From the NCBI RefSeq assembly GCF_000427405.1, contig NZ_KE386491.1:541001-605000 (forward strand): DNA of 64,000 nt, read 5' to 3'. Shown here piece after piece: positions 52,885 to 62,514 of the stretch. The number at the start of each line of letters is the position of its first letter. Position 1 is the stretch's first letter. The translations under genes were made by a program, and so were the position numbers. The notes beneath the pieces are model-generated. The model did not search any database and was not told the origin of the DNA. It saw only the letters and a program-made list of their open reading frames with translations. This DNA comes from Flectobacillus major DSM 103. Lineage in GTDB: Bacteria > Bacteroidota > Bacteroidia > Cytophagales > Spirosomataceae.

Positions 52885-54462
52885 ATGAAACATGATATGC
52901 TTGCAGTTGACCTCAGTAAAACTGCCAAACCAACCGTAAATCATCCAGTGTTCAAACAGCATGGCAACACCCTTCTAAACCTTCGTGTGCCAGCGTTGAT
53001 TGAAGAGGCATTAAATAACAAAGAAGGGGTTTTGACCGATTCGGGGGCTTTTATGTGCGACACAGGGAAATTTACAGGGCGTTCGCCAAAAGACAAGTTT
53101 TGTGTGTATGACGACAAAACAGCCGAAACAGTTTGGTGGGGCGATATCAATCACTCGTTTGATGCCGATAAATTTGAAGCATTATACCAAAAAATGATTG
53201 CTTTTGTAGCTGACAAAAAATTGTATGCTCGTTATTCGTATGCTTGTGCTTCGCCAAAACATCGTTTGAATGTATTAGTAATCAATACTTTGGCTTGGCA
53301 TAACTTGTTTTGTAATCATTTGTTTTTGCGTCCAGAGGAAGACGAATTGGATACCTTCGAGCCAGAATGGGTAATCTTGAATGTACCCGAGTTTGAGGCT
53401 ATTCCAGAGGTAGATGGAACACGCCAAGGCAATTTTACCATCATTGATTTTACCCGAAAAATTATATTGATTGGTGGTACAGGCTATGCTGGCGAAATGA
53501 AAAAGGGAATTTTTACAGTTCTGAATTATATTTTACCACAAGAAAAACAAGTATTGTCTATGCACTGCTCGGCCAATATTGGCCAAAAAGGAGATACCGC
53601 ATTATTCTTCGGGCTGTCGGGTACAGGAAAAACGACTCTATCGGCCGACCCTGAGCGTAAGCTCATCGGCGATGACGAACACGGCTGGTCGGACGATGAA
53701 GTATTCAATTTTGAAGGAGGGTGCTATGCCAAAGTAATTAACTTGAGTGCCGAACAAGAACCCGAAATCTTTGGAGCAATTCGCTATGGCTCTATTCTAG
53801 AAAATACACGATTTATAGAGGGAACATCTACCGTTGACTATACCAATCAGTCGGTTACCGAAAATACCCGCACAGCTTATCCCATTAGCTATATTCCGAA
53901 TGTAGCCAAGCCGTCGATAGGAAGTGCCCCTAAAAATATCTTCTTCTTAACAGCCGATGCCTTTGGGGTTTTGCCTCCGATTGCTCGTTTGAATAAAGAA
54001 CAGGCTATGTTTTATTTTGTGTCGGGTTATACCTCAAAACTGGCAGGTACCGAAATGGGTATCAAAGAACCACAAGCTACTTTTTCGGCTTGTTTTGGGG
54101 CAGCTTTTTTGCCTTTACACCCTCTAAAATATGCCGATTTGTTGGGCAAAAAAATCAACGATGGCGAAGTGAATGTATGGCTTATTAATACTGGCTGGAC
54201 AGGTGGCCCGTATGGTGTTGGTTCTCGAATGAAGCTGAAATATACCCGTGCTATGATTCATGCGGCACTAGATGGCAAGTTTGGCAATATTGCTTTTGAA
54301 AACCATGCCGTATTTGGTATCGAAATACCCACTGAATGCCCTAATGTTCCTACCGAGATTTTGAACCCTATCAATACTTGGGAAAGCCCCGAAGCATATA
54401 CCGATAAAGCAAAATATCTTGAAGGTTTATTTGAAGAGAATTATCATAAATACATGAAGTAA
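52885..54462 (+). CDS. pckA: phosphoenolpyruvate carboxykinase (ATP)
   Basis: A 525-residue ATP-type PEP carboxykinase that turns oxaloacetate into PEP, the first step of gluconeogenesis. Conserved blocks: TGRSPKDKF, MHCSANIG, the kinase 1a P-loop GLSGTGKTTLSADPERKLIGDDEHGW (about 243-268), FEGGCYAKV and NTGWTGGPYGVGSRMKL. Length is normal. It follows aceBA in the same direction, with terminator and separate leader in between, and feeds the pathway together with the downstream fructose bisphosphatase. Confidence 0.97.
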   Translation: MKHDMLAVDLSKTAKPTVNHPVFKQHGNTLLNLRVPALIEEALNNKEGVLTDSGAFMCDTGKFTGRSPKDKFCVYDDKTAETVWWGDINHSFDADKFEALYQKMIAFVADKKLYARYSYACASPKHRLNVLVINTLAWHNLFCNHLFLRPEEDELDTFEPEWVILNVPEFEAIPEVDGTRQGNFTIIDFTRKIILIGGTGYAGEMKKGIFTVLNYILPQEKQVLSMHCSANIGQKGDTALFFGLSGTGKTTLSADPERKLIGDDEHGWSDDEVFNFEGGCYAKVINLSAEQEPEIFGAIRYGSILENTRFIEGTSTVDYTNQSVTENTRTAYPISYIPNVAKPSIGSAPKNIFFLTADAFGVLPPIARLNKEQAMFYFVSGYTSKLAGTEMGIKEPQATFSACFGAAFLPLHPLKYADLLGKKINDGEVNVWLINTGWTGGPYGVGSRMKLKYTRAMIHAALDGKFGNIAFENHAVFGIEIPTECPNVPTEILNPINTWESPEAYTDKAKYLEGLFEENYHKYMK

Positions 54463-54508
54463 TTGAGCAAAATAAAAGGTAATGGCCTGATGAAATAAAG
54501 TTTGCCTT

Positions 54509-54540
54509 AACCTCCGCAAAGGTTTTCCATTGCGGAGGTT
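54509..54540 (+). terminator. terminator-like hairpin after pckA
   Basis: 11-bp perfect arms AACCTCCGCAA (54509-54519) and TTGCGGAGGTT (54530-54540), loop 10, 46 bases past the pckA stop. The T-tract is weak. Confidence 0.6.
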
Positions 54541-54639
54541 TGCAAGGGTATTGGGCTTGGCAAAACAATACAAATATTGGAGTTTAATCAACTTATCTAT
54601 TTTACGCTGGGTACATCTTTAACTAATATTTATGCTTCA

Positions 54640-54966
54640 TCAAGCTATTGCTATCCGTAACCTATGAAATAAAAGAAGTTTTTTGGGTAAATCGGCCTTT
54701 GGTCGGATTACCCAATAGCTTTTTGGTAGATTATGAACCGACTTTCTAGGTATAAATGGTTGAGAAATATTGGATAGCGATTTTATTTCGGAATGATTGG
54801 GTTTGTAACTCGTTTTGAAAATAAAGAATGAAGTCATTTCCGAATTCAGTGCCTCTACATCTGGTATAACATCTAAACTTTTGTATACCGCTAACCTACC
54901 ATCACAGGATGGACTAGGAGAGTTGGTTGAATTATTTGTTATAGGTTTGCAACAAGAAGTAAGCAT
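54640..54966 (-). CDS. doubtful small lipoprotein-like ORF, possibly a remnant
   Basis: A 108-residue frame starting MLTSCCKPITNNSTNSPSPS. The TSC resembles the end of a lipoprotein signal peptide, but the hydrophobic core that should precede it is missing: upstream codons in this frame are polar and reach a stop with no better start. It may be a decayed lipoprotein gene or simply a chance frame. No family is recognised. Confidence 0.25.
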   Translation of the reverse strand: MLTSCCKPITNNSTNSPSPSCDGRLAVYKSLDVIPDVEALNSEMTSFFIFKTSYKPNHSEIKSLSNISQPFIPRKSVHNLPKSYWVIRPKADLPKKLLLFHRLRIAIA

Positions 54967-55190
54967 GTAAGTGTAGTTAAAGACTTGTGTTTTGGTAATT
55001 AACTTATAATCAATTGTTTAATAATAGAGTATAATACTATGGTTGATTGTCTTTCCTGCTTATCTAAGTAAGTAAAATAAAAATTCAGCCATAGAATTAT
55101 ATCTTTTTATAACACATCAATTTGCTCAATTACTCAACTAATGTACCAATTATAAATCACCGATAAAGAAGTTTTAAACCAAGAAAGACT

Positions 55191-56195
55191 ATGACTACAG
55201 AATCGACTCTTGCTCTCCCAGTTGGCACAACGCTCGACCGTTTCATTATGCGTCAGCAAGAATCATTTGCCTATGCAAAAGGCGAATTGTCGCAATTATT
55301 ACGAGATATTGCTTTGGCTTCCAAGATTGTTGGACGAGAAATCAATCGGGCTGGGCTTACTGATATTACAGGAGCGTTTGGGCGTGATAATATTCAAGGT
55401 GAAAGCCAACAAAAATTAGACGTAATTGCTAATATTCGTTTTAAAAGAGCTTTGATTAATGGAGGAGAAGTATGTGGGATTCTTTCGGAAGAAGAGGACG
55501 ATATTATTCAAACCAACAATTATAATGGCAAATACGTAGTGGCAATCGACCCACTCGATGGTTCATCGAATATCGACGTGAATGTTTCTATTGGTACAAT
55601 TTTCTCGATTTATCGTCGTGTAAGCCCCATAGGCACACCTGCTACTTTCGAGGATTTTATGCAAGGAGGACGTAGGCAGGCAGCCGCAGGCTATATTTTG
55701 TATGGTTCTTCTACCGTAATGGTATACACAACAGGCAAAGGGGTCAATTGTTTTACTTACGAAAACTCGTTGGGAGAATTCTTTTTTTCTAATGCCAATA
55801 TTCAGATGCCCGTTACGGGTAAAATATATTCTATTAACGATGCCTATTACGATGAATTTGCCCCTTCAATCAAATCGTTCATTGCCGATATGCGTGTGTC
55901 GTCGGGTGCAATGGCTCGTTATATAGGCTCGTTGGTAGGAGATTTTCATAGAAATTTGTTGAAAGGGGGGATTTATCTATATCCACCTACTCAGAAGGCA
56001 AAAGAAGGCAAACTACGTTTATTGTATGAATGTTATCCTTTGGCCTTGATACTTGAGCAAGCTGGAGGGCGTGCAATCGATGGCACTCAAAATATCTTAG
56101 ATATTGTACCTACCAAAGTACATCAGCGTTGTGTGGCGTATTTAGGTTCAAAAAACTTGATTGACGATTTGGAACAACGGGTATTGAATGTATAA
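55191..56195 (+). CDS. fbp: fructose-1,6-bisphosphatase, class I
   Basis: A 334-residue class I fructose bisphosphatase. The metal-binding signature [21 protein letters not shown] is at about residues 117-137, preceded by SEEEDDII. The C-terminal substrate-binding block [18 protein letters not shown] and the [20 protein letters not shown] stretch are conserved. It performs the irreversible phosphatase step of gluconeogenesis, completing the set with aceBA, maeB and pckA. It converges on the acyl-ACP desaturase gene across hairpin copy 3. Confidence 0.97.
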   Translation: MTTESTLALPVGTTLDRFIMRQQESFAYAKGELSQLLRDIALASKIVGREINRAGLTDITGAFGRDNIQGESQQKLDVIANIRFKRALINGGEVCGILSEEEDDIIQTNNYNGKYVVAIDPLDGSSNIDVNVSIGTIFSIYRRVSPIGTPATFEDFMQGGRRQAAAGYILYGSSTVMVYTTGKGVNCFTYENSLGEFFFSNANIQMPVTGKIYSINDAYYDEFAPSIKSFIADMRVSSGAMARYIGSLVGDFHRNLLKGGIYLYPPTQKAKEGKLRLLYECYPLALILEQAGGRAIDGTQNILDIVPTKVHQRCVAYLGSKNLIDDLEQRVLNV

Positions 56196-56291
56196 GTAGG
56201 AGTGTTGGCCTACAAGCGTAGGAGTTGCTACCAAGTAATTATTGTCATAAAAAGCTGGGAGTTATTTTACATTCATTAAAGTTTGGATAAA

Positions 56292-56345
56292 CGTTGAGTT
56301 ATCCCGAATTTTGGGAAAATTTACAAGAAAGACCTTATTGGCTAT
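56292..56345. repeat. dispersed repeat flank, copy 3
   Basis: GAGTTATCCCGAATTT at 56292 onward matches AGTTATCCCGAATATT upstream of hairpin copy 2 (about 30914-30930). Together with the hairpin it supports an intergenic element that has been copied. Confidence 0.5.
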
Positions 56346-56395
56346 TAATCAAAAAAGGTGGTTGAAAAACTAATTTCGACCACCTTTTTTGATTA
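56346..56395. terminator. bidirectional hairpin, conserved-loop family copy 3
   Basis: 19-bp arms (56346-56364 and 56377-56395; core TCAAAAAAGGTGGTTG), one G-U pair, loop AAAAACTAATTT. The stem uses GGTGGT/ACCACC where copies 1 and 2 use GGCGTTCG/CGAACGCC. It separates convergent fbp and the desaturase gene. Confidence 0.8.
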
Positions 56396-56422
56396 AAAAA
56401 ATCGGTATGACTTATGTTTTAT

Positions 56423-57397
56423 TTATAATACCCATGAAAATTTATATTCACAGGTTGGTATTTTAGTTCTTTCTGCAATTTTCAAGAATCGACTTGGCAA
56501 GCCCATCACATAATCTTGTGCTTTACAAGCTTCGTCATTGAGCCCTGTCATGGTTGAAATATTCCAGTCTTTCAATAGCGATTCCATAATTGAAATATAA
56601 TCCTTGGTTGTGTATACCCCAATCCGTTGAGCAGCATCTGAAAAGTGACCAAACACACTCGACTGCTCGCCGTTCATTTCACGCAAAAAGTGGGCAGGCA
56701 TAACAATTTTTTGTTTCATCATCTGAGCAAAAGCAATCATCATTTCAGAAGGGTCTATTTCAAAAATAGCCGAAATAAAAGCACGGTATGCCTTGGCGTG
56801 TCGTAGTTCATCGGCAGCAATTTGTCCACAAATTCTAGAAAGCAATGAACTACCATAATTTTTGGCCAACGAGGCAGTTCTACGGTGAGAAATATTGGTA
56901 GCTAATTCTTGAAAAGAGGTATAAACAAAGCTTTTGTAAGGGTCTTGAGCAGTACCAATATCAAAGCCATCTGCAATTAGGTACTGCGTTGATGTTTCAA
57001 CGGCACGCATATTTACTTTTCCTGAAAGATAAAGAAAGCGGTTGAGTAAGTCGCCATGTCGGTTTTCTTCGGCTGTCCAAGCCTTTACCCATCTTGCCCA
57101 GCCATTATTATCTAAGGGTTTTACACCTTCTACACACATCAACCAAGATTCGTAAGTGGGTAAAGCTTCTTCGGTAATGGTATCGCCAATCAAAACAGCC
57201 CAATAGTCGTAAGGAAGCTCTTTACAGGCTTTTTGTAGCTCTTTTATTTCATCAAAGAAATTATCGTTACTTGCATCGGGTAAGAAATCGGTAGGTTGCC
57301 AGTTGGTATCAATCGGAATAATATAGTCTTCCAAAAATGAGGGCATCCTAGTGGCAAGATGATTCATTACTTCGATACGGGTATGTAGTTTTTGCAT
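56423..57397 (-). CDS. acyl-ACP desaturase (stearoyl-ACP desaturase family)
   Basis: A 324-residue soluble di-iron desaturase of the plant and mycobacterial DesA type. Iron ligands are seen in E110-E111-N112-R113-H114 (EENRHGD), a second pair around E164 and H171, and D196-E197-L198-R199-H200 (ADELRH). It inserts a double bond into acyl-ACP chains using oxygen and a ferredoxin-type donor, thereby adjusting membrane fluidity. It stands alone; the reductase partner is not in the window. Confidence 0.92.
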   Translation of the reverse strand: MQKLHTRIEVMNHLATRMPSFLEDYIIPIDTNWQPTDFLPDASNDNFFDEIKELQKACKELPYDYWAVLIGDTITEEALPTYESWLMCVEGVKPLDNNGWARWVKAWTAEENRHGDLLNRFLYLSGKVNMRAVETSTQYLIADGFDIGTAQDPYKSFVYTSFQELATNISHRRTASLAKNYGSSLLSRICGQIAADELRHAKAYRAFISAIFEIDPSEMMIAFAQMMKQKIVMPAHFLREMNGEQSSVFGHFSDAAQRIGVYTTKDYISIMESLLKDWNISTMTGLNDEACKAQDYVMGLPSRFLKIAERTKIPTCEYKFSWVL

Positions 57398-57828
57398 TAG
57401 AAAAAGATGGTATAATTCATGAGGTAGTTAGGTAATTTAATTTGGAGTTAAGGTTATTTTGACCCAAAAAAAATAAAAAAACGATACCCCTATTGTAACA
57501 AAGATAACGAAATAAAACCAATAGCTAAGGATATTTTAATTATTATTAGATTAAAAAAAAATCTCTAAAAAATATCATATTTCTTAGAGATTTATATCGT
57601 TTTCTGTAATACAAACGAACTACAACTGTTTTTATTCTTTGAAGCTGTTGAAACTTCTTGAAGGTTAATTCAAAAATTTGTTAGTAGTACACAATGCCCT
57701 ATGATTGTATGTAAAAACAGGTTTTTCTGTGGTATAAAAGCTTGAACAGTTGCGTTACTAAATACTGTAAGTCACAGAGTTGCCTCTGATGTGTATGATA
57801 TAACCCTGTGACCTTTCGAGAACTTATC
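57398..57828. other. intergenic region with the aguB terminator
   Basis: 431 AT-rich bases without a gene. The terminator at 57553-57593 and a second hairpin (57771-57781 with 57802-57812, one G-U pair on the minus strand) both lie behind the amidohydrolase gene. Confidence 0.5.
57553..57593 (-). terminator. terminator of the amidohydrolase gene
   Basis: 17-bp arms (57559-57575, 57577-57593) with one G-U pair on the minus strand, followed on that strand by nine T's. It lies about 235 bases past the stop. Confidence 0.7.
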
Positions 57829-58710
57829 TTAATCTATATATCGCTTGGCAATAGGAGCGTAGCTATCGACACGGCGGTCACGCAAATAAGGCCAAGTGCT
57901 GCGATAATATTCGGTTTTGTCCAAATCTATTTCCTGAACATGTACTTCTTCTTGGTCGTGCGAACCTAAATACAGCAATGTACCAAATGGATTACTCACA
58001 AAACTACCTCCCCAAAACTGCTGGTCGGCTTCGCGGCCTACCCGATTAACCGACACCACATGAACGCCATTGGCTACTGCATGCGAACGCTGTATAGTTT
58101 GCCAAGCATTGTATTGTTCACGGTTGATAGATGCCTCTGTTTCGTTGGTATCCCAGCCTATGGCTGTTGGGTAAAACAAAATCTCTGCACCTTTCAAGGC
58201 CGTAATCCTCGAAGCTTCTGGATACCACTGATCCCAGCAAATCAAAACGCCAATTTTGGCAAATTTGGTTTCAAAAACCTTGTATCCCGAATCCTCAGGC
58301 GAAGCATCGCCAGGAGTAAAATAAAATTTCTCATAATACCCTGGGTCGTCGGGAATGTGCATTTTACGATATTTGCCCAAATACGAGCCATCGGCATCCA
58401 ACACAGCCGTTGTATTATGATAAAGCCCTGCTGCTCTTTTTTCAAAAAGGGATGCTATAATTACTACGCCCAATTCTTGGGCAATAGCTGAAAGGGTATC
58501 GGTAGAGGGCCCAGGAATAGGCTCGGCTAATTTAAAATTTTCGTGGTCTTCTACATCGCAGAAATATAGAGAAGTAAATAATTCTTGCAAACAAACGATG
58601 TTTGCACCTTTTGCAGCGGCTTCACGAATACCAGCTATTGCTTTCTGCATATTAGCCGATACATCGGCCGAACAAGACATTTGAACAAGTCCTATGTTTA
58701 CTTTTTTCAT
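57829..58710 (-). CDS. aguB: carbon-nitrogen hydrolase, N-carbamoylputrescine amidase-like
   Basis: About 293 residues from the Met at 58708-58710; a longer frame adds ten residues before the family N-terminus (MKKVNIGLVQMSCSADV). The catalytic triad of the nitrilase superfamily is complete: E43 (LQELFTS), K116 (YRKMHIPDDPG) and C158 (ICWDQWYPE). The sequence YRKMHIPDDPGYYEKFYFTPGD is typical of AguB, which makes putrescine from N-carbamoylputrescine. The usual partner agmatine deiminase (aguA) is not in the window, so the pathway assignment is moderately sure. Confidence 0.88.
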   Translation of the reverse strand: MKKVNIGLVQMSCSADVSANMQKAIAGIREAAAKGANIVCLQELFTSLYFCDVEDHENFKLAEPIPGPSTDTLSAIAQELGVVIIASLFEKRAAGLYHNTTAVLDADGSYLGKYRKMHIPDDPGYYEKFYFTPGDASPEDSGYKVFETKFAKIGVLICWDQWYPEASRITALKGAEILFYPTAIGWDTNETEASINREQYNAWQTIQRSHAVANGVHVVSVNRVGREADQQFWGGSFVSNPFGTLLYLGSHDQEEVHVQEIDLDKTEYYRSTWPYLRDRRVDSYAPIAKRYID

Positions 58711-58835
58711 TTTGAAGATGAGTTGGGGATTATACCACAACTTTTATACGGATTTATTTTAAATTCTGATTCAAGTTGGGGGCGAAATCCCCCGAGCTTT
58801 TATCTTGATAATTACCTGATAATCAATGCATGGCT

Positions 58836-59849
58836 CTAGGAATCAGTGCTTTTGTTTAGCCTATTTACCAAGCTTGGGAGTTGCTCAAAGCTCAGGTCGT
58901 TGGTACATTTAAAATGCCCTAAAGGACATTTGTCGTAACCTATTTTAGAACATGGCCGACAATTAAGTGATGTATTTTCAATATTGACAAAGGGTGTTTG
59001 GTACGGATACATCCCAAATTCGGGAACAGTATTGCCCCAAATGGCTACGACTTTCTTTTTCAGTGCCGCAGCTACGTGCATCATTCCTGTATCGTGACTA
59101 ATGACCCATTGGGCTTGTTTGAGTAATGATGCCGACTGGTTCAAGTTACAATTACCACAGGTATTCAAAATACTACGCCCCTCTTTTTCTAGTGCTTCTA
59201 CGATAGCATTTGCGACTAAAATATCCTCTTTGCCTCCAATCAATACCAATGGCTCATGTACCTGTCGGCACAAGGCTAACATTTGTAAATGAGGCAATTT
59301 CTTGGTTGTATGCTGGCCACCAATGGCGTATACCACAAAGCCTTGTTGGAATGCTTGGGGTAGCCAATGGCGAGGTAGTTCGTCTTTTTCAGGAATAAAA
59401 TAATCCAAACCCCGATTATCATTTTGAATTCCCAACGATGCCACAGTGTTCATATAGCGGTTTACGATATGTACATTGGGCATTAGATTTTTCTTTAGTT
59501 TAACATAAATCCACTTTCTAAGATTCAATTTATCAAAACTAAAAGCTTTTACCTGAAGCCGAAATTTGATGATTTGGGTACGAAGATTGTTGTGTAAATC
59601 AATGACGTAATCAAATTTCTCTGCTTTCAATTGGGCAATTAAGGTAGATAACGAACCGTCCAATACATGGGTTTTGTCAACGTATGGATTGTTCTGTAAA
59701 AGCGATTGAAAGTTTTTTTTCGTAGCAAAATGTACTTCTGCATTAGGAAACTGCAATTTGACACAACGAATAACTGGAGTGGTTAATACGATGTCACCAA
59801 TCGACGAAAAGCGAAGGATTAAGAATTTGGTCTTGGGCATTTTTGCCAT
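58836..59849 (-). CDS. glycosyltransferase family 9 (heptosyltransferase-like)
   Basis: A 337-residue GT-B protein of the LPS heptosyltransferase family. It starts KFLILRFSSIGDIVLTTPVI, a signature of GT9. The C-terminal half has NTCGNCNLNQSASLLKQAQ, SHDTGMMHVAAALKKKVVAIWG and the donor-binding CRPCSKIGYDKCPLGH. The acceptor is probably the lipooligosaccharide inner core. It stands between the amidohydrolase and the hypothetical secreted protein, with no other LPS genes beside it. Confidence 0.9.
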   Translation of the reverse strand: MAKMPKTKFLILRFSSIGDIVLTTPVIRCVKLQFPNAEVHFATKKNFQSLLQNNPYVDKTHVLDGSLSTLIAQLKAEKFDYVIDLHNNLRTQIIKFRLQVKAFSFDKLNLRKWIYVKLKKNLMPNVHIVNRYMNTVASLGIQNDNRGLDYFIPEKDELPRHWLPQAFQQGFVVYAIGGQHTTKKLPHLQMLALCRQVHEPLVLIGGKEDILVANAIVEALEKEGRSILNTCGNCNLNQSASLLKQAQWVISHDTGMMHVAAALKKKVVAIWGNTVPEFGMYPYQTPFVNIENTSLNCRPCSKIGYDKCPLGHFKCTNDLSFEQLPSLVNRLNKSTDS

Positions 59850-59869
59850 TTTAATTTTTTGGCAAAGAT

Positions 59870-59910
59870 AAAAAAATAATAGGCATCCCTCAACAAAGGG
59901 GATGCCTATT
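59870..59910 (-). terminator. terminator between the hypothetical protein gene and the GT9 gene
   Basis: Arms AATAGGCATCCC (59878-59889) and GGGATGCCTATT (59899-59910), loop 9, with a T-rich run on the minus strand. It sits about 170 bases past the hypothetical gene and 21 bases before the GT9 start. Confidence 0.7.
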
Positions 59911-60079
59911 AATAAGATTACCTAACCACTAATTGTTATTTGAATGTAATTTTCTCATATCTAAATGAGAACTTCTTGCCTTTGAATATAAAAAGAATAT
60001 TGTACCGACAAGGGCGTTGTTTTGTCAATCGCTGATATGAGTTTACCAATATGCCGTATCAATTGGACTAAAGCCATGC

Positions 60080-60787
60080 TTATTTTACTAACGTATATCT
60101 AAGCTTACCTCGTTTGGCTTCAAGGCAGTCATTCGAGTTTTTGTCTTTGAGTGTACACGTTATATCGTAGATTTTGAGGGTGTTACCCATAAACTGAAAG
60201 GCGAAGTCTTGTCCCTTTTGTAAATCTTTGGTTTTGCCAAGTATAATTTGGTCAAAGCCGTAGCTTCCGCCAAAATAATCATATTGAGGAAAGTAGTAAC
60301 TATAGCCTGCCAAGCCCGAAACCTTGCCATCGGCCGAAAAGGTAACTTTTTGACCATTGAGTAAGTATGTTCCTTGAAACAAAAGTTCTTCTACAAAACG
60401 AGTATTATCACGAGTTTTGAGTTTTAGGAAGGTATCTTTCCCAACTTTGATTTTTTGGTTTGTGGTCAATATACTCAAATTACCAAGTTTATGTACTGGT
60501 TCGGTATGCCAAACTTCGTATTGAGTACCCTTTTTTTTGAGGATAATAGATTCGCCTTCATGAAAATTCCAGCCAATCATATTGTTTTGAGTAGCCGAAC
60601 TTGAGAACGAAATATTGCTCAATCTAGCAAGTTGTTGAGCCTTATAAGGTGATTTACTTTTGCGAATTTCATTGACATAACGCTCATTAATCCATAGCCC
60701 AGCAAAGGGGTTACTAGCGTTTTGGGCGTATAATTGATAACAAACAACTATTGTTATCAAGAGTGTTTTTAAGGTTTTTTGTATCAT
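60080..60787 (-). CDS. hypothetical secreted protein, 235 aa
   Basis: A 235-residue protein with an N-terminal hydrophobic signal (LKTLLITIVVCYQLYAQN). The rest is mostly predicted beta strand with repeated polar/aromatic alternation (PFAGLWINERYV, VTFSADGKVSGLAGYSYYFPQYDYF). A pair of cysteines near the C-terminus (CTLKDKNSNDCLEA) could form a disulfide. The strand pattern and the opening NPFAGLWINERY hint at a lipocalin-like barrel, but I recognise no family. It is monocistronic and divergent from glyS. Confidence 0.75.
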   Translation of the reverse strand: MIQKTLKTLLITIVVCYQLYAQNASNPFAGLWINERYVNEIRKSKSPYKAQQLARLSNISFSSSATQNNMIGWNFHEGESIILKKKGTQYEVWHTEPVHKLGNLSILTTNQKIKVGKDTFLKLKTRDNTRFVEELLFQGTYLLNGQKVTFSADGKVSGLAGYSYYFPQYDYFGGSYGFDQIILGKTKDLQKGQDFAFQFMGNTLKIYDITCTLKDKNSNDCLEAKRGKLRYTLVK

Positions 60788-61020
60788 TTTTAAGATTTTT
60801 TGAGGTTCTGGCTAAACCAAGTTGTGCAATTATTACAAATATCCACAAGAAAAGGAATAACTTTGTAGAATGAGTTTGGATTTATAGTAAACGGTAAATG
60901 AATGCCATGTTGTTCTATACAATCAGCATTCGGCAATCACTGAATATATACCCTCAAGGTATCTTTGCCCGATATGAATATCTACAAGCTTGAAGATTGA
61001 TTTTGATAACCGAAAAAACA

Positions 61021-62514
61021 ATGGCTGAACAAAAACAAGATACCGCATCTGCATTAAAAGACATTATTTCACATGCCAAAGAATATGGCTTCGTGTTTCC
61101 TTCTTCTGAGATTTATGATGGTTTACAAGCCGTATACGATTACGGTCAAAACGGTGTTGAGCTAAAAAATAATCTTAAAACGTTGTGGTGGAAAGCTATG
61201 ACGATGTTGAACGACAACGTAGTGGGTATTGATGCTTCCATTTTTATGCACCCACTTACTTGGAAAGCCTCGGGTCACGTAGATTCGTTCAACGACCCAA
61301 TGATTGATAACAAAGATTCAAAAAAACGTTATCGTGCCGACCAACTCCTAGAAGCCAAAGCCGAACAGTATGAGGCTGAGGGTACTCCTGAAAAAGGCAA
61401 AGCTTTATTACAAGAAATGGCAAGGTTGTTGGATGCAGGCGAATTGGACGGTGTGCGTCAGTTGATTATTGATGAGGGTATCAAATGCCCTATTTCGGGT
61501 ACAAGCAACTGGACAGATGTACGCCAATTTAACCTCATGTTTTCTACACAAGTAGGAGCGGTGTCGGAAGATGCGTCGTTGATTTACCTTCGTCCCGAAA
61601 CAGCACAAGGTATTTTTGTCAACTTCCTGAATGTTCAGAAGTCTGGTCGTATGAAAGTACCTTTTGGTATTGCTCAAATCGGTAAAGCGTTTCGTAACGA
61701 GATTGTAGCTCGTAACTTCATTTTCCGTATGCGTGAATTTGAACAAATGGAAATGCAGTTTTTCTGCCGCCCTGGTACCGAAATGCACTGGTATAATACT
61801 TGGAAAGAAACTCGTTTGAAATTTCATAAAGCTATTGGTTTGCCAGCAGCAAAATTAAAATACCACGACCACGAAAAATTGGCTCACTATGCCAATGCGG
61901 CTGTAGATATTGAATTCCAGTTCCCATTTGGTTTCAAAGAAATGGAGGGTATTCATTCAAGAACAGCTTTCGACTTAACTGCCCACCAAACGCTTTCTAA
62001 AAAGAAGCAACAATATTTTGATGCCGATTTAGACGAAAATGGTAAGCCCTACGGAAATTATATTCCTTATGTTGTAGAAACGTCTGTGGGTGCCGACCGC
62101 CTGTTTTTAGCGGTACTTTGCAATGCTTACACCAACGAAGTAGTTGGTGAAGGGGAAAATGCCAAAGAAAGAACTTACCTGAAGTTTCACCCAACGGTAG
62201 CTCCTATTAAAGCAGCGGTATTGCCATTGGTGAAAAAAGATGGATTGGCCGAAAAAGCACAAGAGATTTTTCATTCATTAAAACGTTCGTTTAATACTAC
62301 TTACGATGACGGTGGAGCAATCGGAAAACGTTATACTCGCCAAGACTTGATAGGTACACCATTCTGTATTGCTGTAGATTACCAAACAATGGAAGATAAC
62401 ACCGTAACTATTCGTCACCGAGACTCGATGGAACAAGAACGTGTAGCCATTGCCGATTTGCGTGAAAAAATCGGTTATGCTGTTTCGATGGAAAGAGTAT
62501 TTGAGCAATTATAA
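61021..62514 (+). CDS. glyS: glycine--tRNA ligase (single-chain, class II)
   Basis: About 497 residues from the ATG at 61021 (MAEQKQDTASALKDIISHAK); an in-frame TTG lies eight codons upstream. It is the eukaryote/archaea-like alpha2 type with motif 2 FRNEIVARNFIFRMREFEQMEMQFF, the YLRPETAQGIFVNF segment, and motif 3 VETSVGADRLFLAVL. It charges tRNA-Gly. Length and domain order are standard, and a 23-bp terminator follows. No T-box or other riboswitch is seen upstream. Confidence 0.96.
   Translation: MAEQKQDTASALKDIISHAKEYGFVFPSSEIYDGLQAVYDYGQNGVELKNNLKTLWWKAMTMLNDNVVGIDASIFMHPLTWKASGHVDSFNDPMIDNKDSKKRYRADQLLEAKAEQYEAEGTPEKGKALLQEMARLLDAGELDGVRQLIIDEGIKCPISGTSNWTDVRQFNLMFSTQVGAVSEDASLIYLRPETAQGIFVNFLNVQKSGRMKVPFGIAQIGKAFRNEIVARNFIFRMREFEQMEMQFFCRPGTEMHWYNTWKETRLKFHKAIGLPAAKLKYHDHEKLAHYANAAVDIEFQFPFGFKEMEGIHSRTAFDLTAHQTLSKKKQQYFDADLDENGKPYGNYIPYVVETSVGADRLFLAVLCNAYTNEVVGEGENAKERTYLKFHPTVAPIKAAVLPLVKKDGLAEKAQEIFHSLKRSFNTTYDDGGAIGKRYTRQDLIGTPFCIAVDYQTMEDNTVTIRHRDSMEQERVAIADLREKIGYAVSMERVFEQL

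Larger units (their letters stand above)
54463..55190. other. pckA-fbp intergenic region
   Basis: 728 bases. It contains the pckA terminator hairpin, a doubtful minus-strand ORF (54640-54966) and an AT-rich stretch before fbp. Nothing else is recognised. Confidence 0.5.

Noticed and set aside
54640-54966. Confident lipoprotein gene
   Set aside because: Only a remnant of a lipobox is visible, with no hydrophobic signal core. Kept as a low-confidence entry.
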